A stretch of DNA of 64,000 nucleotides, taken from the NCBI RefSeq assembly GCF_018812025.1, contig NC_063062.1, forward strand, positions 1,860,754-1,924,753, written 5' to 3'. The notes under the pieces are model-generated. The model was given only the letters and a program-made list of their open reading frames with translations, was not told the DNA's origin and did not search any database. Source of the stretch: Megalobrama amblycephala. Taxonomy: Eukaryota; Chordata; Actinopteri; Cypriniformes; Xenocyprididae. Positions 44,335 through 55,366 of this stretch are shown here, in pieces. A program made the translations under genes and the position numbers. Each line of letters starts with the position of its first letter. Positions within the stretch are counted from its first letter, which is position 1.

Positions 44335-44615
44335 TATGAACTGTTTTCAACATTGATAATCCTAAATGTTTCTTGAGCAGCAAATCATCATATCAGAATG
44401 ATTTCTGAAGGATCATGTGACACTGAAGACTGGAGTAATGATGCTGAAAATTCAGCTTTGATCACAGGAATAAATTACACTTTACTATATATTCACACAG
44501 AAAACAGCTATTTTAAAGTGTAAAAATATATCACAATTTTTACTGTATTTTTGATCAAATTAACGCAGCCTTGGTGAGCAGAGGCTTCTTTTGAATGGTA
44601 GTGTAGATTTTTACA
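44335..44615 (+). mobile_element. Short MITE of the TTTGATCACAGG family
   Basis: Contains GTTTTCAACATTGATAAT, GATTTCTGAAGGATCATGTG and one TTCAGCTTTGATCACAGG unit. Confidence 0.8.
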
Positions 44616-45335
44616 ATAACAAAAAATGTCATCAGAAGAGGAAGACTGTAAATGTGTGTATCTGTTTATTTTGTCATGTTTTAGAATCACACTGACCGAT
44701 GTAAATATGGTCTGAAAGCACTATGAGACTTTAAGACACAAGTGTAGTTGGAGCTGTAATGTCCATCCATTCACTCATCTCCTCTTGTTTTCAGCTGTTC
44801 TCCACTGAGAGAGAGAGAGAGCCAGACAGATACAAGCTGATTTATGATGAATGGTGCTGTCTGACAGCTCGTCTCTCTCTCTCTCTCTCTCCGTGTGTTT
44901 AAAGAGCCGCTGTCTTATCTTGTCTGTGTCTGACAAAAGCAAGGTCTGTCCGCGCAAATTCAATCGGAGCCGCAGCATGTCGATGAAATCGGCCGGCAGG
45001 TGGAAATTTGTGCCGTCAGTCGGTCAGTGATGTGATGTGTGATAAGAAGAGGATTTAAACTCTTTAGCCGTGTACACTAGTGCTCTTAGACACACAGAGA
45101 TCGTCACCAGACTCTCTCACTGTGAGTTAGTGATTTAGCCTCTGAGTATTAAACTTCTGCGAGTAACTCATCAAACGAGACTGACTTTGGCACATAATAA
45201 AAGATGCTCATAGGAACTGCAATGTAGATGCACGGTTTAAATCACAGTGTAAGAATATTAATCTCGCCAACGTCAGTGATGCAAGTGAGTAAGTGAGTCA
45301 GTTTTTCCAGAACATTTTCTTTTTCCAGAACAAAC
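44616..45335. other. Intronic DNA without recognised gene
   Basis: Has a (GA)n at 44808-44821 and a (CT)n at 44873-44890. Confidence 0.5.
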
Positions 45336-45860
45336 TTTTCCAGAGCAGACTGACATTTTATTTTTATTTTATTTTATTCATTATTTTATTTTGTTTTTCA
45401 TTATTTTATGTTTTTCAATATATTATTTGATTTTTATTTGATTTCTTTTTTTTTTTAGATATTTGTATTGGATTCATAATCAAAAGTGTTGAGGAAGAAT
45501 ATGACTTTTTGCAGCGCTAAAGTCTCTTTGTGATAAATGGAGTCAAATTTCCCCCTTATTTTATTTTATTTTATAATATATTTTTATTATTTTATTCTAT
45601 TTTTTCATTATTTTATTTGTTTTATTTATTTCATTAAATATTTTATTTTTTCATAATTTTTTATTTTATTTTTCAGTATTTAATTTTTTCATTATTTATT
45701 CATTATATTATTTTATTTTTTATTATTTCATTAATTTCTTTTATTTTTTCGTTTTTTTTTTATTTCGTTTTTCAATATTTTATTTTTTCAGTATATTATT
45801 TTTTTCCCATTAATTTCTTTTGTTTTTTCATTATTTTATTTTATTTATTTTGTAATTGTT
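45336..45860. repeat. (TTTTA)n-rich tract with a unit shared with 47370-47500
   Basis: Degenerate TTTTATTTTATTTT runs. The piece GAGGAAGAATATGACTTTTT..GCAGCG..AAAGTCTCT (45492-45530) recurs at 47396-47432. Confidence 0.8.
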
Positions 45861-46432
45861 TGTAATTAAATCATAAACATGTAAGATAAATAATTTTAAA
45901 ATACAAGGAAATCAAAGCTTTTTTTTTTGTTTTCCTGCATGTCATATGACCATTAGCAGACATCAGAGAACTGTGAGAATGTGAATGTGTTGTTAAATTA
46001 TTGAAATATTAACTCAAAATTTAAAATATTTTAGCTCCAAGGAGTTCGGCTGATAAAAAAAAGAATTATTCATAATTTTTAAGACCTAACAAAATCGCAC
46101 AAGTCAAACTCTGCATCACAACTAGACAGATCTTGTGAGAAGATGCTGCAGGAGATTAACACAAATATAGATCAGCTAAAGTATTACAGAAAACAGAGTG
46201 CAACATATAAATATGCAAGACAATTTACAATACAATCCGCTTACTTATGCACAAAAGCTCCAATACAAAGAGTAAGATATATTTTATTCAAAAGAGATTA
46301 GTCAGGATTAAAAGAAGTTGAGGAATAATTCATGGCATTGTTCTTTAATATTCTTCTCAGATTCCTCAGGCAGTTTTGCACTGACAAACACCACACACAT
46401 TTTCATTTGTTGATTGTGTGTTTGTCTCTCAG
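45861..46432. other. Intronic DNA before the last coding exon
   Basis: AT-rich, non-repetitive looking. Confidence 0.5.
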
Positions 46433-46592
46433 GTTTCGTCAGCTTTGATAACCCGTCCAGCGCTCAGGCGGCCATTCAGGCCATGAACGGTTTTCAGATC
46501 GGCATGAAGAGGCTCAAAGTTCAGCTGAAGCGGCCGAAGGATGCCAACCGCCCGTATTGACCCTCACCTGACCGCTGCGACGATCATCACAG
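46433..46592 (+). CDS. celf6: CELF last coding exon: RNP1 of RRM3, C-terminus, stop
   Basis: Coding part 46433-46560. It encodes (G)[20 protein letters not shown] then [21 protein letters not shown] and TGA at 46558-46560. FVSFDN completes RNP1, and the basic [12 protein letters not shown] tail ending at a Tyr is the invariant C-terminus of CELF proteins, so the stop is the natural one. The acceptor CTCAG ends at 46432. After the stop, CATCACAG/GTCAGAG gives a plausible donor at 46593, so the exon may end at 46592 and splice into a 3' UTR exon. The preceding intron is about 7.8 kb. Confidence 0.94.
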
Positions 46593-46593
46593 G
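46558..46593 (+). promoter_or_regulatory. Stop codon to 3' UTR donor, 32 nt apart
   Basis: TGA at 46558-46560 is followed by AG/GTCAGAG with GT at 46593. If used, the exon junction lies 32 nt after the stop, inside the roughly 50-55 nt limit below which nonsense-mediated decay is normally not triggered. Confidence 0.45.
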
Positions 46594-46994
46594 TCAGAGA
46601 GAGTTTCTCCACAGGCTTCCTTCTGTCACACATTGATCACATGCTCCGTTCAGACTTCAGTTCTGTATTTCTGCTCTTATATATGAAGTGCTGCGCAAAC
46701 CTTCCGGCAGAATCCCTGTAAAATGGCTTTCTGTCAGGAGTCGACAGGCCTCAGAGATAATTGTGTTTTAAAAAGCTATTAAAAGTAATCATTTCCATGA
46801 ATTTATGATGAATTACTTAAAGGTGTGTTAAAGTACAGTAAGTAAAAAGTTGCTGAAGAGAGTTCAACTAAAAAATTTTCCATCATGTCGTCACAGACTC
46901 GTATGATTTGAGCGATATTCATGCTGATCTTTTGTTCACAATGATGGTTTATTAAATAAGCATCATAAAAGAAGATCATATGGTATATTCAAAG
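46593..46994. other. Start of the proposed 3' UTR intron (or 3' UTR if unspliced)
   Basis: Non-repetitive; if the donor at 46593 is not used, this is 3' UTR sequence. Confidence 0.45.
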
Positions 46995-47435
46995 TCTTCT
47001 CACTGCTAAAAATGATGTTCTTCCTCCTCAGTATTTCTGTCTTGTTTTCCAGTAAAAAATATCTAAACATTCTTAAATCAAGAAACATTTACTGGAGAAG
47101 CAAAATGACTGAAGTCTTAAAATGTATCAAAACTAAATGACTTAATGCTAAAAAATATCTGCCAATTTTTTTTTCTATTTGAAATAAGTTTATTTTTCTA
47201 AAAAAAAAATAATAATAATAATAATAATTTCTTATTTTGGCCAATACTTTTCCTCATTTTAATAATAAACTTAATTTTGACCAATTTCCCAGAAAACAAA
47301 ACTTCCTATCATTCCCGTCATTTTGCAACTCTAGTAAATGTATCTTGATTTATTTTTAATTTGGAAATTTGTACTGAAAAGTAATCAAACATGTTGAGGA
47401 AGAACATGAATTTTTGCAGCGTTAAAGTCTCTGTG
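46995..47435. mobile_element. Diverged fold-back MITE (CTTGTTTTCCAGTA family)
   Basis: The left arm CACTGCTAAAAATGATGTTC and CTTGTTTTCCAGTAAAAAAT match the copy at 35467; the right arm near 47335-47430 is more diverged. Confidence 0.7.
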
Positions 47436-47439
47436 TGAC

Positions 47440-48190
47440 AAATGGAGCCAAATTTTCCCCTTATTTTATTTTAGATTTTATTTTATTTTATTTTTCCATT
47501 ATTTTACTCTTCCATTATTTTATTTTATTTTATTTTATTTTTCCGTTATTTTATTTTATTTGATTTTATTTTATGATGCCCAGTCTTTGTCGTGCAATAA
47601 TATCTGGTTTCCCCAAAAAGCACCCAAATTTCCCTTTTCATTATTTTATTTTATTTTATTTTATAATGTCTAGTCTTTGTCATGCAATAATATCAGGTTT
47701 TCCCAAAAAGACCCAAATGTTTCCCTCCATTTTATTTAATTCATTTATTTTATTTTATTTTTACATTTTTTTATGTTATGATGTCATGCAATAATATCTG
47801 GTTTCCCCAAAAAGGACCCAAATTTCCCTTTTCATTATTTTATTTTATTTTATTTCTTTTTTTATTTATTATTTTATTTTATAATGTCTAGTCTTTGTCA
47901 TGCAATAATATCAGGTTTTCCCAAAAAGACCCACATTTTCTCCATTTTATTTTAATTAATTAATTTATTTTATATTTTATTTTATTTTATTTTAATGTCT
48001 AGTCTTTGTCATGCAATAATTTCAGGTTTTCACAAAAAGACCCAAATTTTCCCCTCCATTTTATTTTAATTTATTATTTTATTTTATTTTATTTTATCAG
48101 GTTTTCTCAAATGGATCCAAATCTTCCCCTCCATTTTATTTTATTTTATTTTATTTATCAGGTTTTCCCAAATGGATCCAAATTTTCTCC
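47440..48190. repeat. (TTTTA)n with a roughly 110-bp repeated GTCTTTGTCATGCAATAAT unit
   Basis: GTCTTTGT(C/A)(G/A)TGCAATAAT followed by a pyrimidine/CCCAAAAAG segment recurs near 47583, 47673, 47891 and 48001, with partial copies at 47784, 48098 and 48160, separated by TTTTA runs. Confidence 0.85.
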
Positions 48191-50040
48191 TCCATTACAT
48201 CTCATTTGTGCATTTTCTTACTCAAACTCAAAATTTCTGTTTTTGTGTTCCGTTGAAGAAGTAAAGTCATACGGGTTTGGAACGACATGAGGGTGAATGT
48301 GACCGATAAATAATCGATTAATAAAGAACTCGTTCGCCGCAGGCTGTTCACCTGTTTGTATCATTCCCGTTGTGTGTTTGTCTTACAGTACTGACATGTT
48401 TTGTCTTGTAAATATCTGTTATGATTTATCCGCTAAATATGAATTCCTAAAGCCATCCTAATATGAAGCTGACGAGACGAATGCCATGGATTCTTGTGTT
48501 TTTGTTCTCTCATTGCACGAACCCCGGCAGGGCTCAGGTAGCTCAGGACGGGCCGCTCTCTTATGTAGCCACATGTCTTCCATCAGAGGACGCGTGTCCA
48601 GCGCTGTAAGTTCCTCCCAGTGATGTCACGTTGGTGTGGGTGACGTCATGTGACCGGCTGTGACAGTGGCATGACGTGGCATTAACTCTGTATCTCTCTC
48701 TATACTTCTGCTGTTTCCAGTGGTGGAGTGTAACTGGTCTCTTCTGATAGCTGGAGCCGCTCGTCGTAACTCAAGTGCTGATTGGTTGATTTTGATGGGT
48801 TGTGAACTTTGCTCCTTTATTGCTGTTGTACCGTGAGTTGTTGTGCTCTTCCTCGTTGAATGTGGTGGATATCTTGCTCTCTGTGGTTTATATTTCTCTC
48901 TCTCTTTCTTTCCTTGTTCAAGCTCTGTTTGTTCTGGTGTGTATTTTGTGTTTTGGAGGTTTCAAAGGCTTTGCTTTGTGTTCTTTTCATTTAGTTGCCA
49001 TCTCTAATGTAACGGTGAAGATTCTTTCCGTGTTTATGAATCGAGACCTTTCACTTTTGCTATATGTTGTTTACATTAGGAGATCTGAAATAGTTTCGCT
49101 TGTAGATTCAACCCTGATTATAAGTGATGTTTACTGAGTCAACATTTTTAATAAGGTGCATTATATTTCTGTGATAATGCATGTATATACATTATCTTTA
49201 GGTGTTATTGCTGCTGGTTTGGACTGTATATTTCAGTGTTTGTTGTGGATGATTTAATATCTGTGAGCTTTTAGTTAGAGATGCTTTAATCAGATCCTGA
49301 TACACACTGTCTTTTACATCTAGTATAGCAGTTTATAAAACACATGACACAAGAGTTTATTTTTCTCTGCTGAAAATTTGAACTAGGATTTTATCATGTT
49401 TGTTGGCAACAGTGCCAGTGCTAACAGATTGAGCACATAACAAACACTTTATATTAAACATCAGATATGTTTGAATTGGCTGCGGTTGTGTTTTTGCTCT
49501 CAGTGTGGACAGAAAAAATGACCCGTCGATGGAAGCTTGTCATTGCTTCTATTGCTTCTGTCTTGTAGCTGCTGGTTACTTTTTGCATATTACCATATTT
49601 CCATTGTTTAAGTTTTGATGTTCAGATCAAACCATTTGTTAGTAAACAGTAAGTACAGTATGACAGTGGTTGTTCATGGTCTTGTTTGTTCACACAGGAG
49701 GGTCACAGTATTTTAAATGAGCTGCTGTCCTAGAAAACCCATTTACAAGAACTTACCAGCTGGTTCACTTTCATCTAGAACTTTATACCTGTATAAACAC
49801 ATGAAAATATAAGATTATTTTTTAGATGTTTCTTATGAAACCTGTCAAGAACATGGCTAAGATATATCTCACCCCAAAATCAAAAAATACATATCAATAG
49901 ATAAATTATAGAGCCCTATCACCTTCGTGTGTAAAATAAACGAGCCAATGCACATAAATAAAATAAATGCGGAAGCAGGAGCAATGCACATTCAGGTTTT
50001 CGCTGAGGAGCTGAGGTCAGTGGTACAGCAATTGTGGCGA
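48191..50040. other. Non-coding DNA, mostly unique
   Basis: 48231-48290 carries a reverse fragment of the common AAAGTCATACGGGTTTGGAA repeat. The 111-codon frame at 48802-49137 has no domain. Otherwise nothing recognised. Confidence 0.5.
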
Positions 50041-50070
50041 CGGGACATAATGTCTCCGTTCCCTTCTTCT

Positions 50071-50106
50071 GGGAACGAGGGTTACATATGTAACCGAGAC
50101 GTTCCC
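50071..50106. repeat. Palindromic terminal motif of the DIRS element
   Basis: GGGAACG..CGTTCCC arms flank the perfect palindrome GTTACATATGTAAC (50081-50094). Confidence 0.85.
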
Positions 50107-50736
50107 TTTCAGTCAGTCACTTTCGATGTTATGTCAGAACTGACAAATTGGGATCCCTACCAAAGCAGCACTATTGCTGCCCCTTCCCACGCCCCTTGTA
50201 AGCCACCTGATCCCCCCGCACCTGTTGGGGCAGAAGATAGGACAAGGCTTAACGCAGAGAAGGTTGATTACTGTTGTTGCGCTTGGCCCATTCGGTAACA
50301 CTGTTGGATAACACTGCCCTTTCAAGCAGAAAGGAATGCCCGCAGGGAGGTATCATGTGGAGATCACACATATGGACTGGGCTAAATGTGCAACATATGG
50401 AATGTCTCTGAGGTGGCTTCGACCTTGTTAGGAGGGAGTCAACATCGGCAGGGACGGCAGAGAAGACTCTGCCTATGGAAAGACACTGGCTCGCCGACAA
50501 GGAAGCCGTATCGTGGAAGAATACACATATGGGATCACCATGGGGATCACAATATATGGGCACCTTGCCTAACACAGGGGTCAACCAATGGGCGTACTTA
50601 TGAGTGTTAGGCCTGGTGTCGGGCGCTCCGCCACGTCTGACTTCGCCATCTGGGAAACTCAACTGAGGAGCAGAAATAAGCACACGTATAGGGTCTGTGG
50701 AGGGGAATGGCGCAGCAAGCAAGACACCGAGGTTCA

Positions 50737-52440
50737 CTAGCCACTCGGAGTGAGTACACGAGAGGACACTGGCTCTACACGAAGGCTATAAAACCTAGCA
50801 AACATGTTGGGTTTCGCCCAGCCCACAGCTCTACATATATCTGTCAGCGAGGCATTGTGTGCCAGATCCCAGGAGGAAGCAACACTCCTGGTAGAGTGAG
50901 CTCTCAACCCGAGGGGGCAGAGCATGCCTTGGGTTTGGTACGCCAAGACGATGGCATCCACTATCCAGTGGGCCAATCTCTGCTTGGAGACAGCCTTTCC
51001 CTTCTGCTGGCCTCCATAATAGACAAAGAGCTGCTCTGAGGTCCTGAAGCCCCGCGTTCAGTCCATATACAGGCGCAAAGCGTTGACAGGACAGAGCAAA
51101 GCGAGGACTGGGTCTGCCTCCCCCAGGGGCAGCACTTGTAGGTTCACCACCTGGTCCCTGAAAGGATTGGTGGGAACCTTGGGCACATATCCAGGTCAGG
51201 GTCTCAAGACAATGTTAGAGTCGGCCGGCCTGAATTCTATGCACAATTAGTTGACCGAAAATGCTTGCATGTCCCCTACCCTCTTGATGGAAGCCAGCAC
51301 AGTCACCTAGGACCTCCACGTCCCATCTAGAGACAATTTCTGCTTGGAGACAGCCTTTCCCTTTTGCTGGCCTCCGTAATAGACAAAGAGCTGCTTTGAG
51401 GTCCTGAATCTCTGCGTTCAGTCCACGTACAGGCGCAACCAAAATGACTGAAAATGCTTGCAGGTCCCCTACCTTCATGATGGAAGCTAATGCAGTCAGG
51501 AGCACTGTCACCTAGGACCTCCACATCCCATCTAGAGACAATTTCTGCTTGGAGACAGCCTCTCCCTTCTGCTGGCCTCCATAATAGACAAAGAGCTGCT
51601 CTGAGGTCCTGAAGCCCCGCATTCAGTCCATATACAGGCGCAAAGCGTTGATGGGACAGAGCAAAGCAAGGGCTGGGTCTGCCTCCTCCAGGGTCAGCAC
51701 TTGCAGGTTCACCACCTGGTCCCTGAAAGGATTGGTGGGAACCTTGGGCACATATCCAGGTCAGGGTCTCAAGACAATGTGAGAGTTGGCTGGCCTGAAT
51801 TCTATGCACAATTTGTTGATCAAAAATGCTTGCAAGTCCCCTACCCTCTTGATAGAAGCCAGCACAGTCACCTAGGACCTCCGTGTCCCATCTAGAGACA
51901 ATTTCTGCTTGGAGACAGCCTTTCTCTTCTGCTGGCCTCCATAATAGACAAAGAGCTGCTTTGAGGTCCTGAATCTCTGCGTTCAGTCCACGTACAGGGG
52001 CAACCAAAATAACTGAAAATGCTTGCAGGTCCCCTACCTTCTTGATGGAAGCTAATGCAGTCAGGAGTACTATCTTCAATGACAGGATTTTTAACTCCAC
52101 TGACTGCAAAGAGTGGTCTCTGGAGTGCCATGAACACCAGAGACAAGTCCCAAGAGGGTATTGAGGTAGGACGAGGAGGATTCAACTTTCTTGCACCTCT
52201 GAGGAATCTGATGATCAGGTCATGCTTTCCTATGGACTCACCTTCAACAGCATTGTGATGTGCGGCTATTGTGGCAACATGCACTTTCAGGGTGGAGGGA
52301 GACAGCCTTTGCTCCAACCCCTTCTTGCAGGAAGGAAAGCACGACTCTGATATCTTCGGGGGTCTTCCCAGTGGGAAGAGCACCATTCAACAAATAGGTT
52401 CCACTTCAAGGCATAAAGACGCCTTGTGGAGGGGGTTCAG
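50737..52440 (-). pseudogene. DIRS tyrosine recombinase remnant with internal duplications
   Basis: The N-terminal core-binding part is at 52440-52110: LEQRLSPSTLKVHVATIAAH, then FLRGARKLNPPRPTSIPSWD. LLTALASIKKVGDLQAFSV lies near 52070-52010. The C-terminal part at 50976-50737 has AHSTRSVASSW (HxxR motif), DICRAVGWA and FARFYSLRVEP with the Tyr nucleophile position retained. Between them the GGQQKGKAVSKQ-like segment appears about four times and a block of about 565 bp is tandemly duplicated (51071 against 51641; 51474 against 52037), so the frame is not continuous. Confidence 0.85.
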
Positions 52441-52611
52441 TCACCTTGAACCTTCGTATCCTGTCCAGGGACCAGACATGGAGTTTCCAGAGGTCTGGAT
52501 GTGGGTGTCATAGGGTGCCCCGTCTCTGAGAAAGCAGGTCCCTCCTCAGAGGAATGCGGCAAGGATGTCAGCTGGACCACCTAGGGATGGATTCTCCACT
52601 CTCGAATAGCG

Positions 52612-53118
52612 TTACTGTGGCTGCGGATGCTTCTGAAATAGTTTCAGTGGGGCCACTGTCCTGCCCTTGAATGAATTCAAGCAGTTCAGCACCGAGCTAA
52701 CACATTCCTCTCTGAGGCGTACTGTTAGGTTTACCGATTCCAACTCCATACCGAGAAAAGAGATCCCCTGCACAGGGGAGAGTTTACTCTTTTCCCAGTT
52801 GACCCGAAGCCCCAGCCCCAGGTGTCTGAGCACTATGTCCATGTGTTTGTACAACTACTCTTGCAAATTAGCCAGAATGAACCAGTCGTCGAGGTAGTTG
52901 AGAATGTGAATGCCTTGTTCTCTCATGGGAACAAGGGCAGCCTCCGCGACCTTCATGAAGACACGAGGTAACAGGGAGAGCCCGAAGGGGTGGACTTTGT
53001 ACTGGTATGCCCATCCCTCGAACGCAAAGCACATGAACAGTCTCTGTCGGGGGAGAATCGAGACATGAACGTACGCATCTTTCAGATCGATCGCTACAAA
53101 CCAATCTTTGTGAAGGGC
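52612..53118 (-). pseudogene. DIRS reverse transcriptase remnant
   Basis: WFVAIDLKDAYVHVSI carries the first catalytic Asp region. VHPFGLSLLPRVFMKVAEAA follows, and NYLDDWFILA has the YLDD catalytic pair near 52885-52900. It continues past a frame break as LGLGLRVNWEKSKLSPVQGI and FLGMELES (52854-52612). Upstream of about 53118 the sequence is unrelated AT-rich DNA, so the N-terminal third of RT is lost. After LKLFQ the expected RNase H region is absent. Confidence 0.88.
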
Positions 53119-53729
53119 TTTATACTGTATATTCTCTGCATTATTCTTCATTATTTTCATGACAATTAAGAACATTTCCTCTTAAATTTTCATTATTACT
53201 GTGATGCAAAACAAAAAGGTAAAATATTTAAAAATTGTGTTGTATGGTATTTATGTTTTTTAGAAAATGTGTAAAGTTTTTATACATGGTAGTATTGTAC
53301 TGCATACACTGATTTTCTTGAATGAAATATTTATAGAAATGCATTAAAAGCTTAAAAGCTTAAGCTTAAAAGTAAAACATCCGTACATGTAATGATGATG
53401 ATGATGATAATGAAAGTTTGTGGAAGAAATGTTTGTCATGAAAAATGAAATAATGTGACATGAAGCAAAAAATATTCAGAATGATCATAAAATAAGCTTC
53501 ATTTTCTTCATATGTTATATAATTTCTTGATTTTGGGGTGGAATATGAGTTGCATTCATGAGATTGAGTTGACGAGGTTTTCCAAGGACAGTATCTGCAC
53601 ATGTCTGTAGTGTAAATGATGAAGGGAAAAATTCAGGATCTTCAGTAGTTTGTATGTGTTTAGAGCTTCTAGAACCATCTTCAATTCACCGTCTGCTTCT
53701 CTTCTTCTCTCTCTCTTTCTCTCTGTCAG
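53119..53729. other. End of the proposed 3' UTR intron
   Basis: AT-rich, with (ATG)n at about 53391-53408 and a pyrimidine tract before the 53730 acceptor. Confidence 0.5.
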
Positions 53730-54178
53730 GATGAAGGACTACAACACCTTATTTCCACAAGTCAAAAGACTTTTGCTCTGCTACATATCACAGGAGGCGA
53801 GCGGTCCCTGGATTTTGTGGGAAAATCACTGAGAGCTGGAAAAACTGGAACACAAAGGATTTTTTCTGCCAACTTTGTTCTTTTTTTTCGTCTTTTTTTG
53901 CTTCAGCATTTGCAGGATGCTTTTTTGCATTTTGCAAAGACCAACTTTTTTGCTGCTGTCTTTTTTTTTTTTTTAGACAAGATTGAGAAAAAAAACCTTT
54001 ATGAACACGTTATGCTCAAAGCATGCATAGACAAACGGATATATACAAATGCACACACAAATGCACATCTGCTGAGATGTTGGGAATATTCTCGCCTTTA
54101 CATGCACACATGCAGATATACAAAACTATTTTGAAATCCTCATGTAAATGTATTGATCTCCACACACACACACACACA

Positions 54179-54218
<40 letters not shown>

Positions 54219-55100
54219 AGCCTGCTGCCATTTTGGTTTTCGTGCCTACACTGGTTTCGCGTGATCTGCGCTCTGGAAGAGAATCCAGGAATATCTACAT
54301 GCGTCATTCCTTAGAAAATAGGGACCAAAGGACTACACGCTTTTTAAAAGTATATAAATATATAAATATATATATTTAAAAATCACAAAAACTCTTACCT
54401 TGTAGCTGCGAGTATAATGATTACTAATGTTAACAGTAGAAGAAAGTAAATCTGTAGGTCTGTAAAAACACAAGGAGAAAAAGATGGTCATGTGACTCCG
54501 GTTTGCTCTGGTAGCTGTTTCTTGCACCAAGACGTAGATTAGAAAAGTAGAATGTAGGAGTAGAGTTGCTCATTTTTCATGTTTTCTATTTATTTTTATT
54601 AGAGAAGATAATACTTGAACTTGTAAAGAAGGGAAGGAAAATGTACAAATGAAAACAAAAGAGGCGAAGCGTCTCTTTCCTCGCCCGCTGGATAATATCG
54701 TTCATCATGTTGTGCTCTTTCTCCATTCCGCCATTTGGAAGAAGACGAACGACCCGAACGGACGAGGAAACGTGTCGTAGTCTGTCTGACAGGGTCCAGG
54801 ATCCCAGAAGCCTTTGTGTTCAAGCGACAATCCACAGTCAGATGATCGGACGTGACGTGTGTTTTCCTTTCCATGCTTTTTGTACTCTGAGAGAAAGACA
54901 GATTCAGATGCTTGGACTTTAATGACACTAAACGGAGGAAGACGAGGAGGGTCGATAGCTACTGAAACTGCCAAATGTACCGAAGCTACGCGAAAGAAAA
55001 CGGTGACATTTTTGATACCCCTTCACTTAATGAGATGTTTATTGGTCTGTTGAAGCCATTGCCTGTCTCAAACTTCTCAAAGCACTAAACGCACATGATC
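53730..55100 (+). other. Candidate spliced 3' UTR exon of the CELF gene
   Basis: A pyrimidine tract (53688-53726) and CAG at 53727-53729 precede sequence less repetitive than its surroundings, with long U-runs (53880-53980). No credible ORF continues the CELF frame. A donor at 46593 and this acceptor would give a 7.1-kb intron within the 3' UTR. The segment from about 54560 to 55080 is also non-repetitive and could be distal 3' UTR. I could not identify a poly(A) signal with confidence, so the end is arbitrary. A (CA)n run interrupts it at 54162-54216. This is inference from splice signals and sequence character. Confidence 0.45.
54162..54216. repeat. (CA)n microsatellite
   Basis: CA repeats with one TA interruption inside the proposed 3' UTR. 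Confidence 0.9.
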
Positions 55101-55366
55101 TCACTGCACATCGATCATCATTAGCAGTTAAAGATGTTCATCTGTGCTGTAATCCAGTGTTAATGCCTCCGTGAGCTCTTTGACCTACCTTCATTTTCTC
55201 AGTGATTCATCTGAACTGATCATATCATTCACACTCTGCAAAAAAACAATGTTCTTGCTTAGTACAAATATCTAAACATGCTTATTTCAAGATATATTTA
55301 ATTGAGAAGCAAAATTAAGTCTTGTTTACTGAAAAATATATCAAAATTAAGTGAGTTTATGCTTAA

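Larger units (their letters stand above)
50041..53118 (-). mobile_element. Decayed DIRS-type retrotransposon fragment
   Basis: On the minus strand, in 5'-3' order: reverse transcriptase remnant (about 53118-52612), then tyrosine recombinase remnant (about 52440-50737), then terminal sequence at 50041-50340 with a palindromic end. RT followed by a tyrosine recombinase is diagnostic of DIRS elements. Gag, the start of RT and nearly all of the RNase H region are missing, and the recombinase part has internal tandem duplications. The left border in plus coordinates lies near the GGGAACGAGG..CGTTCCC inverted repeat. It sits in the proposed 3' UTR intron, antisense to the CELF gene. Confidence 0.9.

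Noticed and set aside
48802..49137. 111-codon plus-strand frame downstream of the CELF stop
   Set aside because: Low-complexity hydrophobic composition, no domain, no link to the CELF frame.
50249..50737. 162-codon minus-strand frame
   Set aside because: Lies in the DIRS terminal region in a shifted frame; no domain recognised.
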